A program made the translations under genes and the position numbers. A stretch of 64,000 bases of DNA, taken from NCBI RefSeq assembly GCF_905475395.1, contig NC_058337.1:129911960-129975959 (forward strand), written 5' to 3'. The notes below the pieces were generated by a model that was given only the letters and a program-made list of their open reading frames with translations, was not told the origin of the DNA and did not search any database. This stretch comes from Chrysoperla carnea (lineage: Eukaryota > Arthropoda > Insecta > Neuroptera > Chrysopidae). This document shows, one piece after another, positions 1-11,924 of the stretch; the first letter of the stretch is position 1; every line of letters begins with the position of its first letter.

Positions 1-1890
1 GGTTTTCGAAATATCGAAAGCTAAATAATTAAACAACATTTTCAATTTTCGATTTTTTGAAAATTAAGCCAGATATCGAAAAATTTTATTCTTACTTTTC
101 GTCTTATATCGTCAAGTAATAATATAAATTTATCATCAAAATTGAAAATATCTATTTTTAAATTTGTGCCCCCACTACCATGCTCATACATCCTTAATTT
201 ATAAAAGTAGAAGTTTTTTACTTTTTAATTTATTGAAGGTGGAACAAAATATTATCGAAAAAGTATGCGTTCATTCAACATTTGCTATTTACAACAGGGT
301 AAAATTTCAATTTTTAACAACTAATTACATGAAAACTCTTAGTTTTTTTTCGACGAATTTTAAGAGCACCGTCACAAAAAGTTATAGATGAAGTACAGTA
401 TACGCGATTTTCCTTATTTAAGACAAAATGTCATATTAAAGGGTTTTAAAATTCGAATTTCGAAATGCTTTGATATATAAAAATATTCAAATGGAAACGA
501 ATTTTCACGTCTTTTCTTGATCATTAAAATAAACATACACTACTGAGCAGAATTAAAGACTGACTTTTTTTTTGAAAAAGAGATCTTTTCAAATAAACAT
601 AATTCTCACAATTTTTAAGTTCTTTTAACAATTTTGTTATTTACTCAAAGCTTGAAAGTTTTGTCTTTAATATTCAAAAATCAAAAATTTGATCATTATT
701 TTCGTTTTATGATGAAGGTTTAAAGGTCAGGAAAATTGTTCCTTATTTTGCAAAAGGAGTGCAAACTAGGTCTTTGTCCGATATCGATGTATATTTCTCG
801 ATAAAATTTGAAAATGTGCAAGACTAGATGACAAAATCTGTAATTAAAATTAAAATCGATTGATAAATATGGAAGATATAAGCTATTAAATAATTTTTTA
901 TCGTTTTCTTGAAAACTAATTTTCATATGCAGTCTCTATGGTAATCGCAAGTTATGACATCATCACGTGCTATTTTTCTCTGTTTCTATTTGTACATTTA
1001 AAGCCTTCATATTTTCATATTTTTGTTATGATACCCAAAAATTGATTTCACACGATGTTTTGACCCAAGGCAATAAAATAATTTTAGGGCAAATGCCTAT
1101 TTTTTTTGCAAGAAATACAGTAAAAATCTGTTTCTTTTCTTTTCTCTTCAACTTATAAGGCGCTACTAAGCGTTATTGTGCAAACTTTTTTGACAGAATT
1201 ACTAACGAACAAGTCAAGTTGGCACCATCGTTAATAATAATTTCATTGGCATCAAAATTTTTGTTTCTAAATATTTTAAACATGTCAAAAACATCAGAAA
1301 TTTTCTCTCAATAGCTTGCAGTTTTGGGAACAATTTACCGCATTATTAATGATATAAAAATATTCACAGACCACCTAACAAGTAAATCACGTGCCAAATT
1401 GTACAAAGGTTCTTTATTTCTGACAACGGATTTACCAAACAAAATAAACGTAAGATATTTACTTGATTATAACATTGGCAAATAAGATAGAGAGATATAT
1501 AAGACTTGAACAACATCTCTATGAACATTATTACATAGATATAGAATAGACAAAACGATATTAGAATTGTCGGTCAAACTCTCCAATTTAAGTGTTATAT
1601 GTGAATGTGAATGTGAATGCACACACAAGCATGTGATAAATACACATAAGAATTATAAGCTTTTAAAACTACAAGGATAATTAACGAGCCATAATACCAT
1701 ATATATATTGGGTAATGTGTGGTACCTCGGATACAATGTACTCTAATAGTTCTTTGACATACTATCTACGAGGTTGCACGTTTATGGCGACATATACTTA
1801 CTAGAGGGCAAGCAATCGAAGAATTAATCTTAAGGATTTTTATTGCAAGTAAAATAACAAGTTTTACAAAATTTAAAAAAAATTTTGCCC
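1..1890. other. intergenic, no recognised feature
   Basis: AT-rich intergenic DNA with homopolymer runs. The open frames here are short, low in complexity and resemble no protein family I know, so I read them as chance. A short GTGAAT microsatellite lies near 1600-1620. No gene, RNA or mobile element with clear ends was found. Confidence 0.6.
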
Positions 1891-1894
1891 CGAG

Positions 1895-2205
1895 AAATTT
1901 TTCGGATACGGAACCCTAAACTTGCACTTGAAGCGTATCTAAGAACACTCTCCTTTAAATTACCTTTTCCCCTACAGCCTTCTCTAAACTGAACCGATTT
2001 TGAGAGTCATTTTTTAGTTGTTCCGGGTACGGAACCCTAAACTCGCACTTGAAATATAGCTTAAAACACTCCCTATTAAATTACCTTTCAAACGAAACAA
2101 ACAAAATCCAAGTCAGTGCATCCGTCTTGGCGCTACGATGTCACAGGCAGACACACCGAAAACTTATAAGACAACTTTCTTGATTCGGGGATTAAAAATA
2201 ACATT
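1895..2205 (+). repeat. interspersed repeat family A, copy 1
   Basis: This segment resembles two others in the window, at about 6145-6360 and 53385-53695. All share a string of phrases in the same order: a GGAACCCTAAA-like block followed by GCACTTGAA, then AAATTACCTTTCAAACGA, then GGCGCTACGATG with CAGACACAC and CTTATAA. This copy holds the first phrase twice (about 1910 and 2030). No coding capacity was seen and the class is unknown. The copies are diverged, so the family looks old. Confidence 0.6.
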
Positions 2206-2252
2206 TTTTTGTGTTTCAAAACACAAATTTTACTTGTTCATTTGTTTACAAG

Positions 2253-2471
2253 TTAAGGTTGATTGAATATCAAAGCAATGTATAGATAAAAATCTGAATA
2301 TTTGATGTTATTCATTTCTAAATCGTACGTAATCATAAGAAATTCTAGAAAATTTTCGATCCCCAAAATGGACAGAATCAAAAGGCGATTATTTATTGTT
2401 TTTAGTGACTAAATAATTACGTAAGCCCAAGTGTAATTTAAAATTGAAGTGTACTGTCCAGTCAACCTTAA
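2253..2471. mobile_element. putative TTAA-flanked MITE
   Basis: About 219 bp bounded by TTAA on both sides, with short inverted ends (GGTTGATTG at the left, CAGTCAACC at the right). The right-end sequence recurs at 5622-5645, also ending in TTAA, which supports a repeat family. A TTAA duplication is typical of piggyBac-type elements, but the ends are short and this is only a suggestion. The rest of the gap up to 3438 holds a TA microsatellite near 2910 and nothing else recognised. Confidence 0.35.
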
Positions 2472-3438
2472 TAATTGTGTTTTGTTTCTTTAAATCACTG
2501 CTTATTGATGATTATTTTGGTTATGCCGTATTTTAGTTTTAAACATGACGTAAAATACTGAAGAGGTAAATTTTGAAAAGACGTACGGTCATGTTACTTG
2601 AATCAAACAATCGATACATGCTAATAATTACCTCCTTTGTTATAGGTCATCACAGGTCACAAGTCTCATTCATCCTTAGTCAATGAAAATACCAGTCGAA
2701 GCTATTACTCGACGATCAGAGAAAGGATGCCTGTACGACAAACTTGCAGAGTTTGCAATGTTTCAATCACATACATTCTACGATACTGTTTCTTATACTG
2801 GGCTTATCGATTACGTTTTCGATGACAGCGTAATCAGGTGCAATGGATCGTAATAACGATAAGTGGTGATCCTAGGTATACTTGCGAACAATAAAATTGC
2901 AACACAATCTATATATTATATATATTTGGAGGTCGAAAAATACACAATTTTTCAAACAAACAAAAAAGAAAACAATTTTCAATTAAAAATATTCAAAGAG
3001 TGACGGAAAAATAGTGCTAAAAGTTCAAACTATGTCCATTATTATATTTTAAAAACCGGCTATTAATTAAAAATAAAAAAATTGAAATTTTGATCTCCGG
3101 TACTACACTCCCCCCTACATATATCGGTAGAGGATTATTTTATCTTACAAAATAAATATCATGTCGGATAAAAATATTTACAAATTCACCACTTAAAATA
3201 ATATATCACATGGATTATTATTTATACATGCATATGTGTATTTTACAATTTTAAGTTTTCAAAAAAATTTATTTATTATTTTCAAATATTTTGAATGAGT
3301 ACACGAACTTTGCGGTTTTTCATGTCTCGAATTAAAACAAATAAAAAAGCCAAAGTTTAAAGTGTTAATTGTCAATAACCAACTAGAATTAGGTTTCCCC
3401 TGCTCAAGCGACGATGTAGGTTCTTTAAAAAACACTAG

Positions 3439-3884
3439 TCTCTATATATTATAAATGCGAAAGTAAGCATGTTTGTTTGTTTGTTTGTTTGTTACGTCTT
3501 CACAACTAAAACTAGCGAATGGTTTTTAATGAAACTGTACAGCAATGTAGCTCATACTTCAGAATAACACATGAGATATAATTTATAAAGATATATTAAT
3601 AAAAAAAGAAAAAAATTTAAAAATCAATTTAATTTGACATTACCATAAATTACAGATTTCTGTAAAAATATTCAATATAAAATATTTCACGGCAATGTTT
3701 TCCGATATACTCAATGAATAATTACGACTATTATACATTTAAAAAAATAGAAAATCATACATATATTTTACCTGAATAAAAAAATCCTACCATTATTTCG
3801 AGTGTTATAGAAAGGGGATAAGCGAGAGCAATCTTTATCAATATTTACTTTTAAACCCAGCGAAGTGGGTGAGTATCACTCTAG
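3439..3884 (+). mobile_element. non-autonomous Helitron, copy 1
   Basis: 446 bp starting TCTCTATATATTATAAATG and ending in CTAG. A hairpin (ACCCA, loop, TGGGT) lies about 14 bp before the end, and the element is followed by T. A 5' TC, a 3' CTRR end, a subterminal hairpin and the absence of a target duplication are the hallmarks of Helitrons. It has no coding capacity for a Rep/helicase, so it must be mobilised in trans. A GTTT microsatellite sits near its 5' end and varies in length between copies. Confidence 0.8.
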
Positions 3885-4208
3885 TTTACAAATAAAATAC
3901 AATTTAGTTGACAAGAATTGAAAAACAACAAAAATTTATTTCTTATACATTATTGACTATTATTTCATTCAAAAATATAAGTTATTCTCAAATTTAATGA
4001 AAACTATTTTAGTAATTTTCACCTAATAAACATAAACTTTATTATGAAATGCTGCATCCAGAATATCTATTTGAAACACTACTCATAATTACCAACTTTA
4101 ACATCACCAGGTAACAAACTATATAAACTTTATTACTAAATTCCTTACTAAAACCTCAAATACAGGTGGTTCCTCTTACTTGATGGTTTATAATCTTGTT
4201 ATTTTAAA

Positions 4209-4730
4209 TCTCTATATATTACAAATGCGAAAGTAAGCATGTTTGTTTGTTTGTTTGTTTGTTACGCCTTCACAACTAAAACTAGCGAATGGTTTTTAAT
4301 GAAACTGTACAGCAATGTAGCTCATACTTCAGAATAACACATGAGATATAATTTATAAAGATATATTGATAAAAAAAGAAAAAAAATTTAAAAATCAATT
4401 TAATTTGACATTACCATAAATTACAGATTTCTGTAAAAGTAGTCATTTGACATTACCATAAATTATAGATTTCTGTAAAAGTAGTCATTTGACATTACCA
4501 TAAATTATAGATTTCTGTAAAAATAGTCAATATAAAATATTTCACGGCCATGTTTTCCGATATACTCAATGAATAATTACGACTATTATACATTTAAAAA
4601 AATAGAAAACCATACATATATTTTAGCTGAATAAAAAAAATCCTACCATTATTTCGAGTGTTATAGAAAGGGGATAATCTTTATCAATCTTTACTTTTAA
4701 ACCCAGCGAAGTGGGTGGGTATCACTCTAG
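4209..4730 (+). mobile_element. non-autonomous Helitron, copy 2
   Basis: Same 5' TC start, 3' hairpin and CTAG end as copy 1, preceded by A and followed by T as expected for insertion between A and T. It is 76 bp longer, mainly because a roughly 42-bp segment (ATTTGACATTACCATAAATT and following) is present in extra tandem copies at about 4400-4525. Confidence 0.8.
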
Positions 4731-5064
4731 TTTACAAATAAAATACAATTTAGTTGACAAGAATTGAAAAACAACAAAAATTTCTTATATCGAAAAAGGT
4801 GTACATTATTAACTATTATTTCATTCAAAAATATAAGTTATTCTCAATTTTAATGAAAACTATTTCAGTAATTTTCACCTAATAAACATAAACTTTATTA
4901 TGAAATTTTGCATCCAGAATATCTATTTGAAACACTACTCATAATTACCAACTTTAACATCACCAGGTAACAAACTATATAAACTTTATTACTAAATTCC
5001 TTACTAAAACCTCAAATACAGGTGGTTCCACTTACTTGATGGTTTATAATCTTGTTATTTTAAA

Positions 5065-5520
5065 TCTCTATATATTATAAATGCGAAAGTAAGCATGTTT
5101 GTTTGTTTGTTTGTTTTTTTGTTTGTTTGTTACGCTTTTACGCCAAAACTAGCGAATGGTTTTTAATGAAACTGTACAATCAGAATAGCACATGAACTAT
5201 GAATTATAAAGATATAGATACTAAAAAAAAAAATTACAAAAATTAAACTTTATCTGAAATTTAATATTTTGAATATTTATGGTTCAAAATAATGATCACA
5301 GATGGAGCAGAATCATCATCATTTTGAACCATAAATTAAAGATTTCTGTAAAAATTTAAAACAGTAAATGTCAAACAATTCATGGCAGCTCTGATATACT
5401 CAATGAATTATGACTATTTTACAATTTAAAAAATTGAAAACTGTGCATATCTTTTAGCTGCGTAAAAGAATTCCTTCAAGTGTTACGGAAGGCGGATCAA
5501 AAGGATCAAGAGAGGTAGAG
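5065..5520 (+). mobile_element. Helitron copy 3, diverged and 3'-truncated
   Basis: Starts exactly where the second duplicated unit ends, with the same TCTCTATATATTATAAATG start and an expanded GTTT tract. The middle and 3' part diverge, and the terminal hairpin with CTAG is missing. A private inverted repeat at about 5277-5337 (arms around TTTATGGTTCAAAATAATGA) replaces part of the body. The following 5530-6140 holds only the isolated TTAA-type right end at 5622-5645. Confidence 0.65.
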
Positions 5521-6144
5521 GCTATAAAGCGGTGATTTTACTATCAATAATTACATAAATCCGATTACTAGTAATGGTAAATGCTATCTAAATAATTAAT
5601 TTCTGTTTAAAAAAAAGTAGCAGTGTACTGTCCGATCAACCTTAAGGTTTGCGAACTTTATCAATTATTATCAAATATTTTCTGGGGCTAAGTATTTAAA
5701 GAATTTTGTAAGAAAAAATATCGAAGACTATTAAACTTGAAGACATCGTCACGGAAATTTATTATGGATTTGAAAACAATAGCCTATAATATAGAAGCCA
5801 CACCTTTTATACCGCTACGATAATACTCTTCAAAACCCTTTATTATTTAGGGTTGGTGTTTCAACATAAAAAATATTATATACCATCATAATTTGTAATT
5901 ATATAAAACATGTAAAGTCTAGAACGGATCAGGTGGAGAATTTGACAGTCATTTAAAAATGACTGCTTTGAGCGGCTATTGTTAAAGTCGTCCCTAACAG
6001 GAAAAATTTTCTAGGAAAATTTTCATTACCGGAGACTTCTCTATCAGGGGGCTTAGTAATGTTTTTTTTATCGCACGGCATTTTAAAATTGATAATTTAT
6101 GATTCATTAAGGATGATATTGAAATATGAATAAATGTTATTTAG

Positions 6145-6360
6145 AAAATTTAGAAAACTCTCTACAAATGAGGTTGTTTTCTTTGTGAATATCTTCAAAC
6201 TGAACAATTTTTTAAAAATAAAACTCTCGATCAAGTTACCTTTCAAAAAAAAATCGGTTCATTCGTTTCAAAATACGATGCCACAGACAGGCACACGGTT
6301 ACACAGGTACACCCATTCAAACTTATAACAATACTGTTTTTGTGTCAAGAGTTAAACAAC
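6145..6360 (+). repeat. interspersed repeat family A, copy 2
   Basis: Partial copy of family A that keeps the later phrases: AAGTTACCTTTCAAA, GGTTCATTCGTTT, ACGATGCCACAGACAGGCAC and AAACTTATAACA. The 5' part with the GGAACCCTAAA block is missing. Non-coding, class unknown. Confidence 0.5.
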
Positions 6361-6653
6361 TTCGGAAATAATTTAAATTTAAACTTGGCGTACAATGAAA
6401 AATTTTCCAAGTTTCTTTAATAAGAAATTTCCAGCCATGAACATTTTCGGAGAGAAGAAAGTTGTTAAGCAAGACCTTCACTACAGAGTTTCCTGAAGAT
6501 TTCATAATTTTAACTTCTTGTTCTCTTACAGTTAATAATTTAATCAAACTTTGAAACTAAAATCTTGATTGTTAAATTATCAAAGCCAAAATATGAGAGA
6601 ATTCTAGATATTTGGAATTAAATAAAAAAAACGTTCCAAAGCCTAGATCAATT

Positions 6654-7452
6654 TTTTGTATTACAAATACGTATTTCGACTACAATTTAATCATCTTCAG
6701 TATGAATTTACTAATCGTAATTATTATTCTGAGCGATGTTACTCGTCACTAATTTGTCGCTTAACTATAGACGAGTAACATCTCTCAGAAGAATAATTTG
6801 GTGAAATAAAAAGAAAATTATCGATGAGTAACATTTCTCAGAAGAATAATCGCTAATTAAAAGTGTCAAAAAATTATCAACGAGTAACATCTCTCAAGAG
6901 AATAATCGCTAATATGGTGAAATATTCATCAAATTATCGACGAGTACATCTCGTAGGATAATAATCGCTAATTTAGTGAAACAGTTACTAAATTATCAAC
7001 GAGTAACATGTCTAGGGAGAATAATTATGATTAATAGGGGATAATCCTGATATAGAATTGGCCACATTACCCATATAAATGTAACATTAGACTTGATAAC
7101 ATGACGAAATTTGAAATTAAAATTGATTAAAAAACGAAGAAGTAATTAGCAATCAAAGATTGCATTCAAAGGTTGCCCATTTCCTTTTAGCAAAACAAAG
7201 TTTTATATATAATCTCTATGGCGATACCCACGTTTGACGTCACTGGTGGGTATCTTCCTCTATGTTTAATTAGGAATGTTAAACGTTCATATCTGCATAC
7301 AAGTAAAGATTTTTAAGAACCAACTCAACTTTTCTATTCGTGAAGTGAGAATTCTTCATCGGAAGTGATAAAAAAAATTTTGTCCAATCCCCTATTAATT
7401 CATACTGATGATTACTATTTTGTAGTTGAAATACGTATTTATAATACAACAA
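6654..7452. mobile_element. foldback element with internal 65-bp tandem array
   Basis: Inverted arms of about 58 bp lie at 6654-6712 and 7394-7452; both contain AATACGTATTTC and a CATC(T)TCAGTATGAATT-type block. Between them, at about 6700-7035, a unit built on ACGAGTAACATCTCTCAGAA followed by AATAATCGCTAAT recurs about five times at roughly 65-bp spacing. The first block of the array is partly inverted. There is no coding capacity. Inverted ends enclosing a minisatellite fit a foldback-type or satellite-bearing non-autonomous DNA element; the superfamily is not clear. Confidence 0.6.
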
Positions 7453-7454
7453 AT

Positions 7455-9510
7455 TAATCTTAACATAGAATTATAATTTCATAAAAACTTAAATGATGAT
7501 TTTTTTCAATTTCGAAAAAATTTTTTACTGTTTACTGAAGATTGATAATATGGAAGCGGAAAAATAAATTTGAGATGAAAAATTGGTAGGCTGTGTTTCA
7601 ATTGTATTAATCAAAAAACAGTTTTACTGAACAACAAAAACAAAACAGAATTTAAATAATTACGAAATTTACATTCTGTGCACATATTTGAGAATAAAAA
7701 AAAAATTTTTAGCAAACACAAAACATGTAGTTAACAAAAATAATGTAACAATTGTATGAATATACTTAATACTTGTATGAATAGGAGAAAATAAAATAAG
7801 CATTTGTTTATTTTTAAGGTCATTATGAGATCATAAATCTTACAGCAAATAATAATTACAGTTTTTAAATATCAAATATTTCAAGTAAAATGTTATTACC
7901 TACAAACAGAAATTTATTTTTATTTTTTTTCAACTGAACATAATTATTATTTTTATGCTATGTGTATGTTGTGCGTTTGTTAATTTTTGTTCAGGGCTCC
8001 GTAACTTTTACAGTTTGGACGAAAACCGTATTCCAAAGTTTTCATCTCCAAAGTAGGCAGAAATGTTTCATGTTGGAATCCGGCGACATAATGCATAACC
8101 TATCGGCCACTACTGTTCTCAGATTGTGATTTATTTATCTGTGTAACATCCATAGAGACAGTATCGATATTTCCTGGCTGCAGTAAGAGAGGTAGAAAAA
8201 GACAGAAATTGCAGGCATATAAGAGAGACGAAAACAGCTCAACGCGCCTACTTTAACAGTCTTTCTAAAACGCGCCTACTTTATCTGGTCTCTCTCTACA
8301 GCGATGAACCGTTTGGCGGTGACTTTTCAGTTCTATGGTATTATCTTTATGATAACATTTTCGCATCTATTCTAAGTAGTATAAGTACTAGAAGGTAAAA
8401 TTTTTGACCAAATAAAACTTAATTTCTGTACTTTTTTTCTCACACTGAATTTCCGGCGATATGTCAAAAACTGTAGATAAAAAATCATGGAAGTCACGTC
8501 ATCGCGTGTTTGTGATTGAACTGCTCCTAAACGGATGGACTGATTTTGACAAAATTTTGAGTGCATGAAATAAAAAGTGGAAACGCATATAAATAGTATA
8601 GGTATTACGCTTCCACCACATTTATCTAGAATTGTGAAAAGCTGTTTGAAAGTTTGAATAGTATTGAGGTATTATGAGGTATTTATTAGAGCTACATGCG
8701 AGCGCAGTGAGCTCCACTACCGAGGCTCCAGGTAGGCCAAAGGCCAGTTATTCCAAAGGTTTAAGTTTTCACTTCCGTCGACAGTCCCCATGACTGATTA
8801 TCTTTTTTCATTCAGAATTTGAAAAAACTTGGTAAAAATGGTAATTTTGACACAAAAAATGCAAAAATGGAGTTAATTTGTTGAGTGACTACCTGGTTTC
8901 TAAATAATCGTCCAAAATTTCATACGAAGAACTACTTTAACAATTTTGGAAAAATGGTAGTCTAATGGTAAAAAGGCTAGATTCTTATGATTTTTGGGAT
9001 TATGTATTTTAGAAAAATCGAAAAACTAGAATAAAAATGTTTTAAAAATCGTAAACTACTCAAAAATTTTAATTTGAATTAATTTTTAGACATTTTTTTG
9101 CATTGTTTGGAAATGAATTATTTAAAATACGAAACCCTAAGTACATAAACCTCACTCACACTTAATCGAAACTTGTAAGAATAACTACAAATTCAATTAA
9201 AATAAAAAATTTTTTCAATAAATAAATAAATGAATCAAGGATCGATTAGTAATACAATATTTTTATTACACATAATTCATTTTTAAGGATTACATTTCTC
9301 TCTATTTAATATGAAATCCTGTCAAAAAGATAATAAAATCATAATCATAAAACAATAAAATAATTTTTTTTTGTCCAGAGGGTTACTCAAATGGGAGAAC
9401 ACAAAAAAAAGGTTTGTCGTGTGTATAATACGTGCATGTGAATGTGTGTAACCCAAACCTAAACCCATATCCAAAATATATTAAAGTGGAACGACCGACC
9501 GTACACAATT
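7455..9510. other. intergenic, little recognised
   Basis: AT-rich DNA with short open frames that I take as chance. A short direct repeat built on AACGCGCCTACTTTA occurs twice near 8235-8290. Nothing else with defined ends was found. Confidence 0.5.
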
Positions 9511-9514
9511 TTAT

Positions 9515-9580
9515 GTACTACCAGGCAGTGTGAACAATTAAAAAAAAACCTAATGGGGGCGGTAGAATTGATCACCGTAT
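9515..9580 (+). repeat. SINE fragment (body only)
   Basis: CAGGCAGTGTGAACAATTAA and the next about 40 bases, up to the GGGGGCGGTAGAATTGATCA block, match the body of the tRNA-derived SINE at 10311-10530 almost exactly. The tRNA-like head is missing here. This second copy shows that the downstream sequence belongs to a dispersed family. Confidence 0.65.
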
Positions 9581-9865
9581 GAGAATGAGAATTTTTGGAA
9601 TTTTACAAGTCTTTTGGGAATATTGTTTTAAAAACATGCAATTTAACAAAAATAATTTTCCATTTAAAATTGGATTATTTCTAAATACAATGAGCAGTCC
9701 TTTGGGACGGTTTTAAACAAAAACAAAAACTAATAACGTGGATTTTGAAATTAGAATGAATTTTAAGGTAGGTTTGTCGAAAAGATATTTTTCTTTAGAA
9801 ATTTTTCGAATTTGAAATAACGATATTTGAAATAATCACCTTACATGTTATACATTTGATATTCC

Positions 9866-10100
9866 CATATAATACATACTATGCAATTTGTGCATAATTT
9901 ACGCTCTCAAGGGTAAACAGTGATGTTTACGAAAGACGACAGACAACCGGAAATGGACTAATTAGGTGATTTTATGAACACCTATACCAAAATTTTTTTC
10001 ATAGTATCAATATTTTTCATAGCACCAAGCGTTACAAACTTGGGACTAAACTTGGGACTAAAAATATACCTTGGTATATTTCATATACATGGTATAAAAA
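9866..10100 (-). repeat. interspersed family B, copy 1 (internally deleted)
   Basis: Read on the minus strand it begins with the family start (ATACCATGTATATGAAATATA), then AGTTTAGTCCCAAGTTTG, the GGTGTTCATAAAATCACC block and CCATTTCCGGTTGTC. It then jumps to the GTAAACATCACTGTTTACCC block, so the middle of the full-length form at 49494-50055 is missing. Non-coding. Confidence 0.7.
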
Positions 10101-10310
10101 GCGACACAAATCGTTCTCCGGTTTTTTTAGATTTAATTAATCAAAAAAGTTCATAACACTTTAAAAAAATGTAAATAATTAAAGAAAAAAGGTTTCTTTT
10201 TCAGATTTTGGAATTTCTAGACCAAAGAGGATGAAAATAGTTTCGAAAATCCATAATTATTTAACAAAAACTTTCTAAAAAAATTGCCTCAATTCGATAT
10301 TAGAAATAAT

Positions 10311-10530
10311 AGAGCCTAAATGGCCGAGCGGTCTAAGGCGTTAGACTTTTCGTCTATTTGAATTAGGTTGCGGGTTCGAATCCAGGCAGCGGCAGTGTGA
10401 ACAATTAAAAAAAAACCTAATGGGGGCGGTAGAATTGATCACATTGTCGTCGCTTGGATAAGAACGAAGTAACCGAATCCACCCACATCCAAATGTAATT
10501 GTAATATGTATGAAGTTAAATAAATAAAGA
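10311..10530 (+). mobile_element. tRNA-derived SINE
   Basis: The head carries an RNA polymerase III A box (TGGCCGAGCGG at about 10321) and B box (GGTTCGAATCC at 10373-10383) in tRNA-Leu/Ser-like spacing. The acceptor and T stems do not pair properly and the anticodon loop does not fit a leucine tRNA, so it is not a working tRNA gene. The body contains AACCTAATGGGGGCGGTAGA and ends in an AATAAA-rich tail; a body fragment recurs at 9515. A tRNA-like head joined to an unrelated repeated body defines a SINE. An ATT microsatellite follows at about 10598-10625. Confidence 0.75.
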
Positions 10531-10624
10531 ATTACCAATAATGATGTGGGTGGCCTCTGTTATAGGCGTATTTTGTCAGAGAAACGGAGGTTAAACCCTA
10601 TCATTATTATAATTATTATTATAT

Positions 10625-11924
10625 TAGAAATAATTCCTCGTATAGAAGCTGACCTTCGAGTGATTTTGGACGAAGAAAGAGTTCTTACAAACAAAAAGAA
10701 ACATCCTAGTATTTACATATTTTTATCTCCGATTGCCACGAGTAAACCACCTTAAAAAAACCGTTTTATTGTTTACGACATTTTTAATTTGAAATTCAAA
10801 AATAGTATATTGTAGGCCATTGATGGTGTCAATTTTGAAAATTTAATTAAAAACAAAATTAATAATATACGTGTGTGTTACTTCTTGGTTACAATATTTC
10901 AAAATAAAGTTAAAGTTCCACAAGTATTTGATGTATCCAATGTGATTTAATCGAAAAAACTAAATAATTTGAAAGTAATATCTCTACACTGAATTAGCAG
11001 ATTACAAAATTTATAAATTTTACCAATATTTTCATAAAATTATGACAATTCGCCTCTCGATTCTATCAAAAGATCAAAATATGGAAGTTATTTAAAATGA
11101 ATTCGCAAATAATGTTAGTAAACAGTTCATTATCTTTGGCGGAAACTGTGGTCCAAATAACTGGGAAAGACTGGTACAAAAAGCTTGAAGCGCAAGCAAT
11201 TTCACGATGAACGAACCATTAGGAGAGTACGGGATCAAATTATTAGAAACTTCAAGACGTAACCTTATAAAGATCGACCTAGACTTTTCGTCGTAAAAAT
11301 GACATTAAAACGTCAACTTTGTAGGTTTCTAAGTGTAAGCAATCTAGACAAAAATTCCCAGTTGCTTTCCGAACCGCGCGACACCTTGGTAAACCTGTTT
11401 CAAATTTAATAGGATAATACTCAATTTTAAAGGAATTGATCAGATAATAAAAGTTGACGCAGAATGGTGTTATACCACCATTTTTACGGCTCCCATGATA
11501 CTTTCAAAACAGAGTTAGCACATACACACACCAAAATTAATCAAAATGTTATTGACAATATTATGATATCGTAAAAATTACACTTGTAGCTACTTCACCA
11601 AAAAAAGTAAAAAACCTTAAAGTAAAAGTTATGCGATAGCTACTTTCGTTACGTCGTTTCGTAACATGCATAAAACAAAATGTTACGTTTTACATAATAT
11701 ATGAAATGCTTTCTTCTGTGTATATCTAGGGTAAAGTGATGTACCTTGATAATAATGTACCTTCAATTTCTTAGAAGATATTGCTATAGATTTACTGTAT
11801 AGTTTTGATTTAATTAGTTTTTTGATTTTGTAATTTAGTTTCTGCCTCTGTTGTTAATCGGAAATTATAAAAAATTCCTTAGATTATATATAACGCGTTT
11901 ATAAATGGTATCATAATTAAATAA
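10625..11924. other. intergenic, no recognised feature
   Basis: AT-rich sequence with only short open frames. The segment 11095-11300 (around GGCGGAAACTGTGGTCC) is less AT-rich and might be a decayed transposon piece, but no motif could be read. Confidence 0.45.

Larger units (their letters stand above)
3439..5064 (+). repeat. tandem duplication: Helitron plus 3' flank, two units
   Basis: The stretch 3439-4208 (Helitron 446 bp plus 324 bp of flank) is repeated as 4209-5064 (Helitron 522 bp plus 334 bp of flank). A third Helitron start at 5065 follows directly. The non-Helitron flanks (3885-4208 and 4731-5064) are nearly identical, so whole units were duplicated rather than independently inserted. 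Confidence 0.8.

Noticed and set aside
10318-10398. Functional tRNA gene
   Set aside because: The A and B boxes are good, but the acceptor and T stems have several mismatches and the anticodon loop does not fit the D-arm type. The body continues as a repeated SINE sequence.
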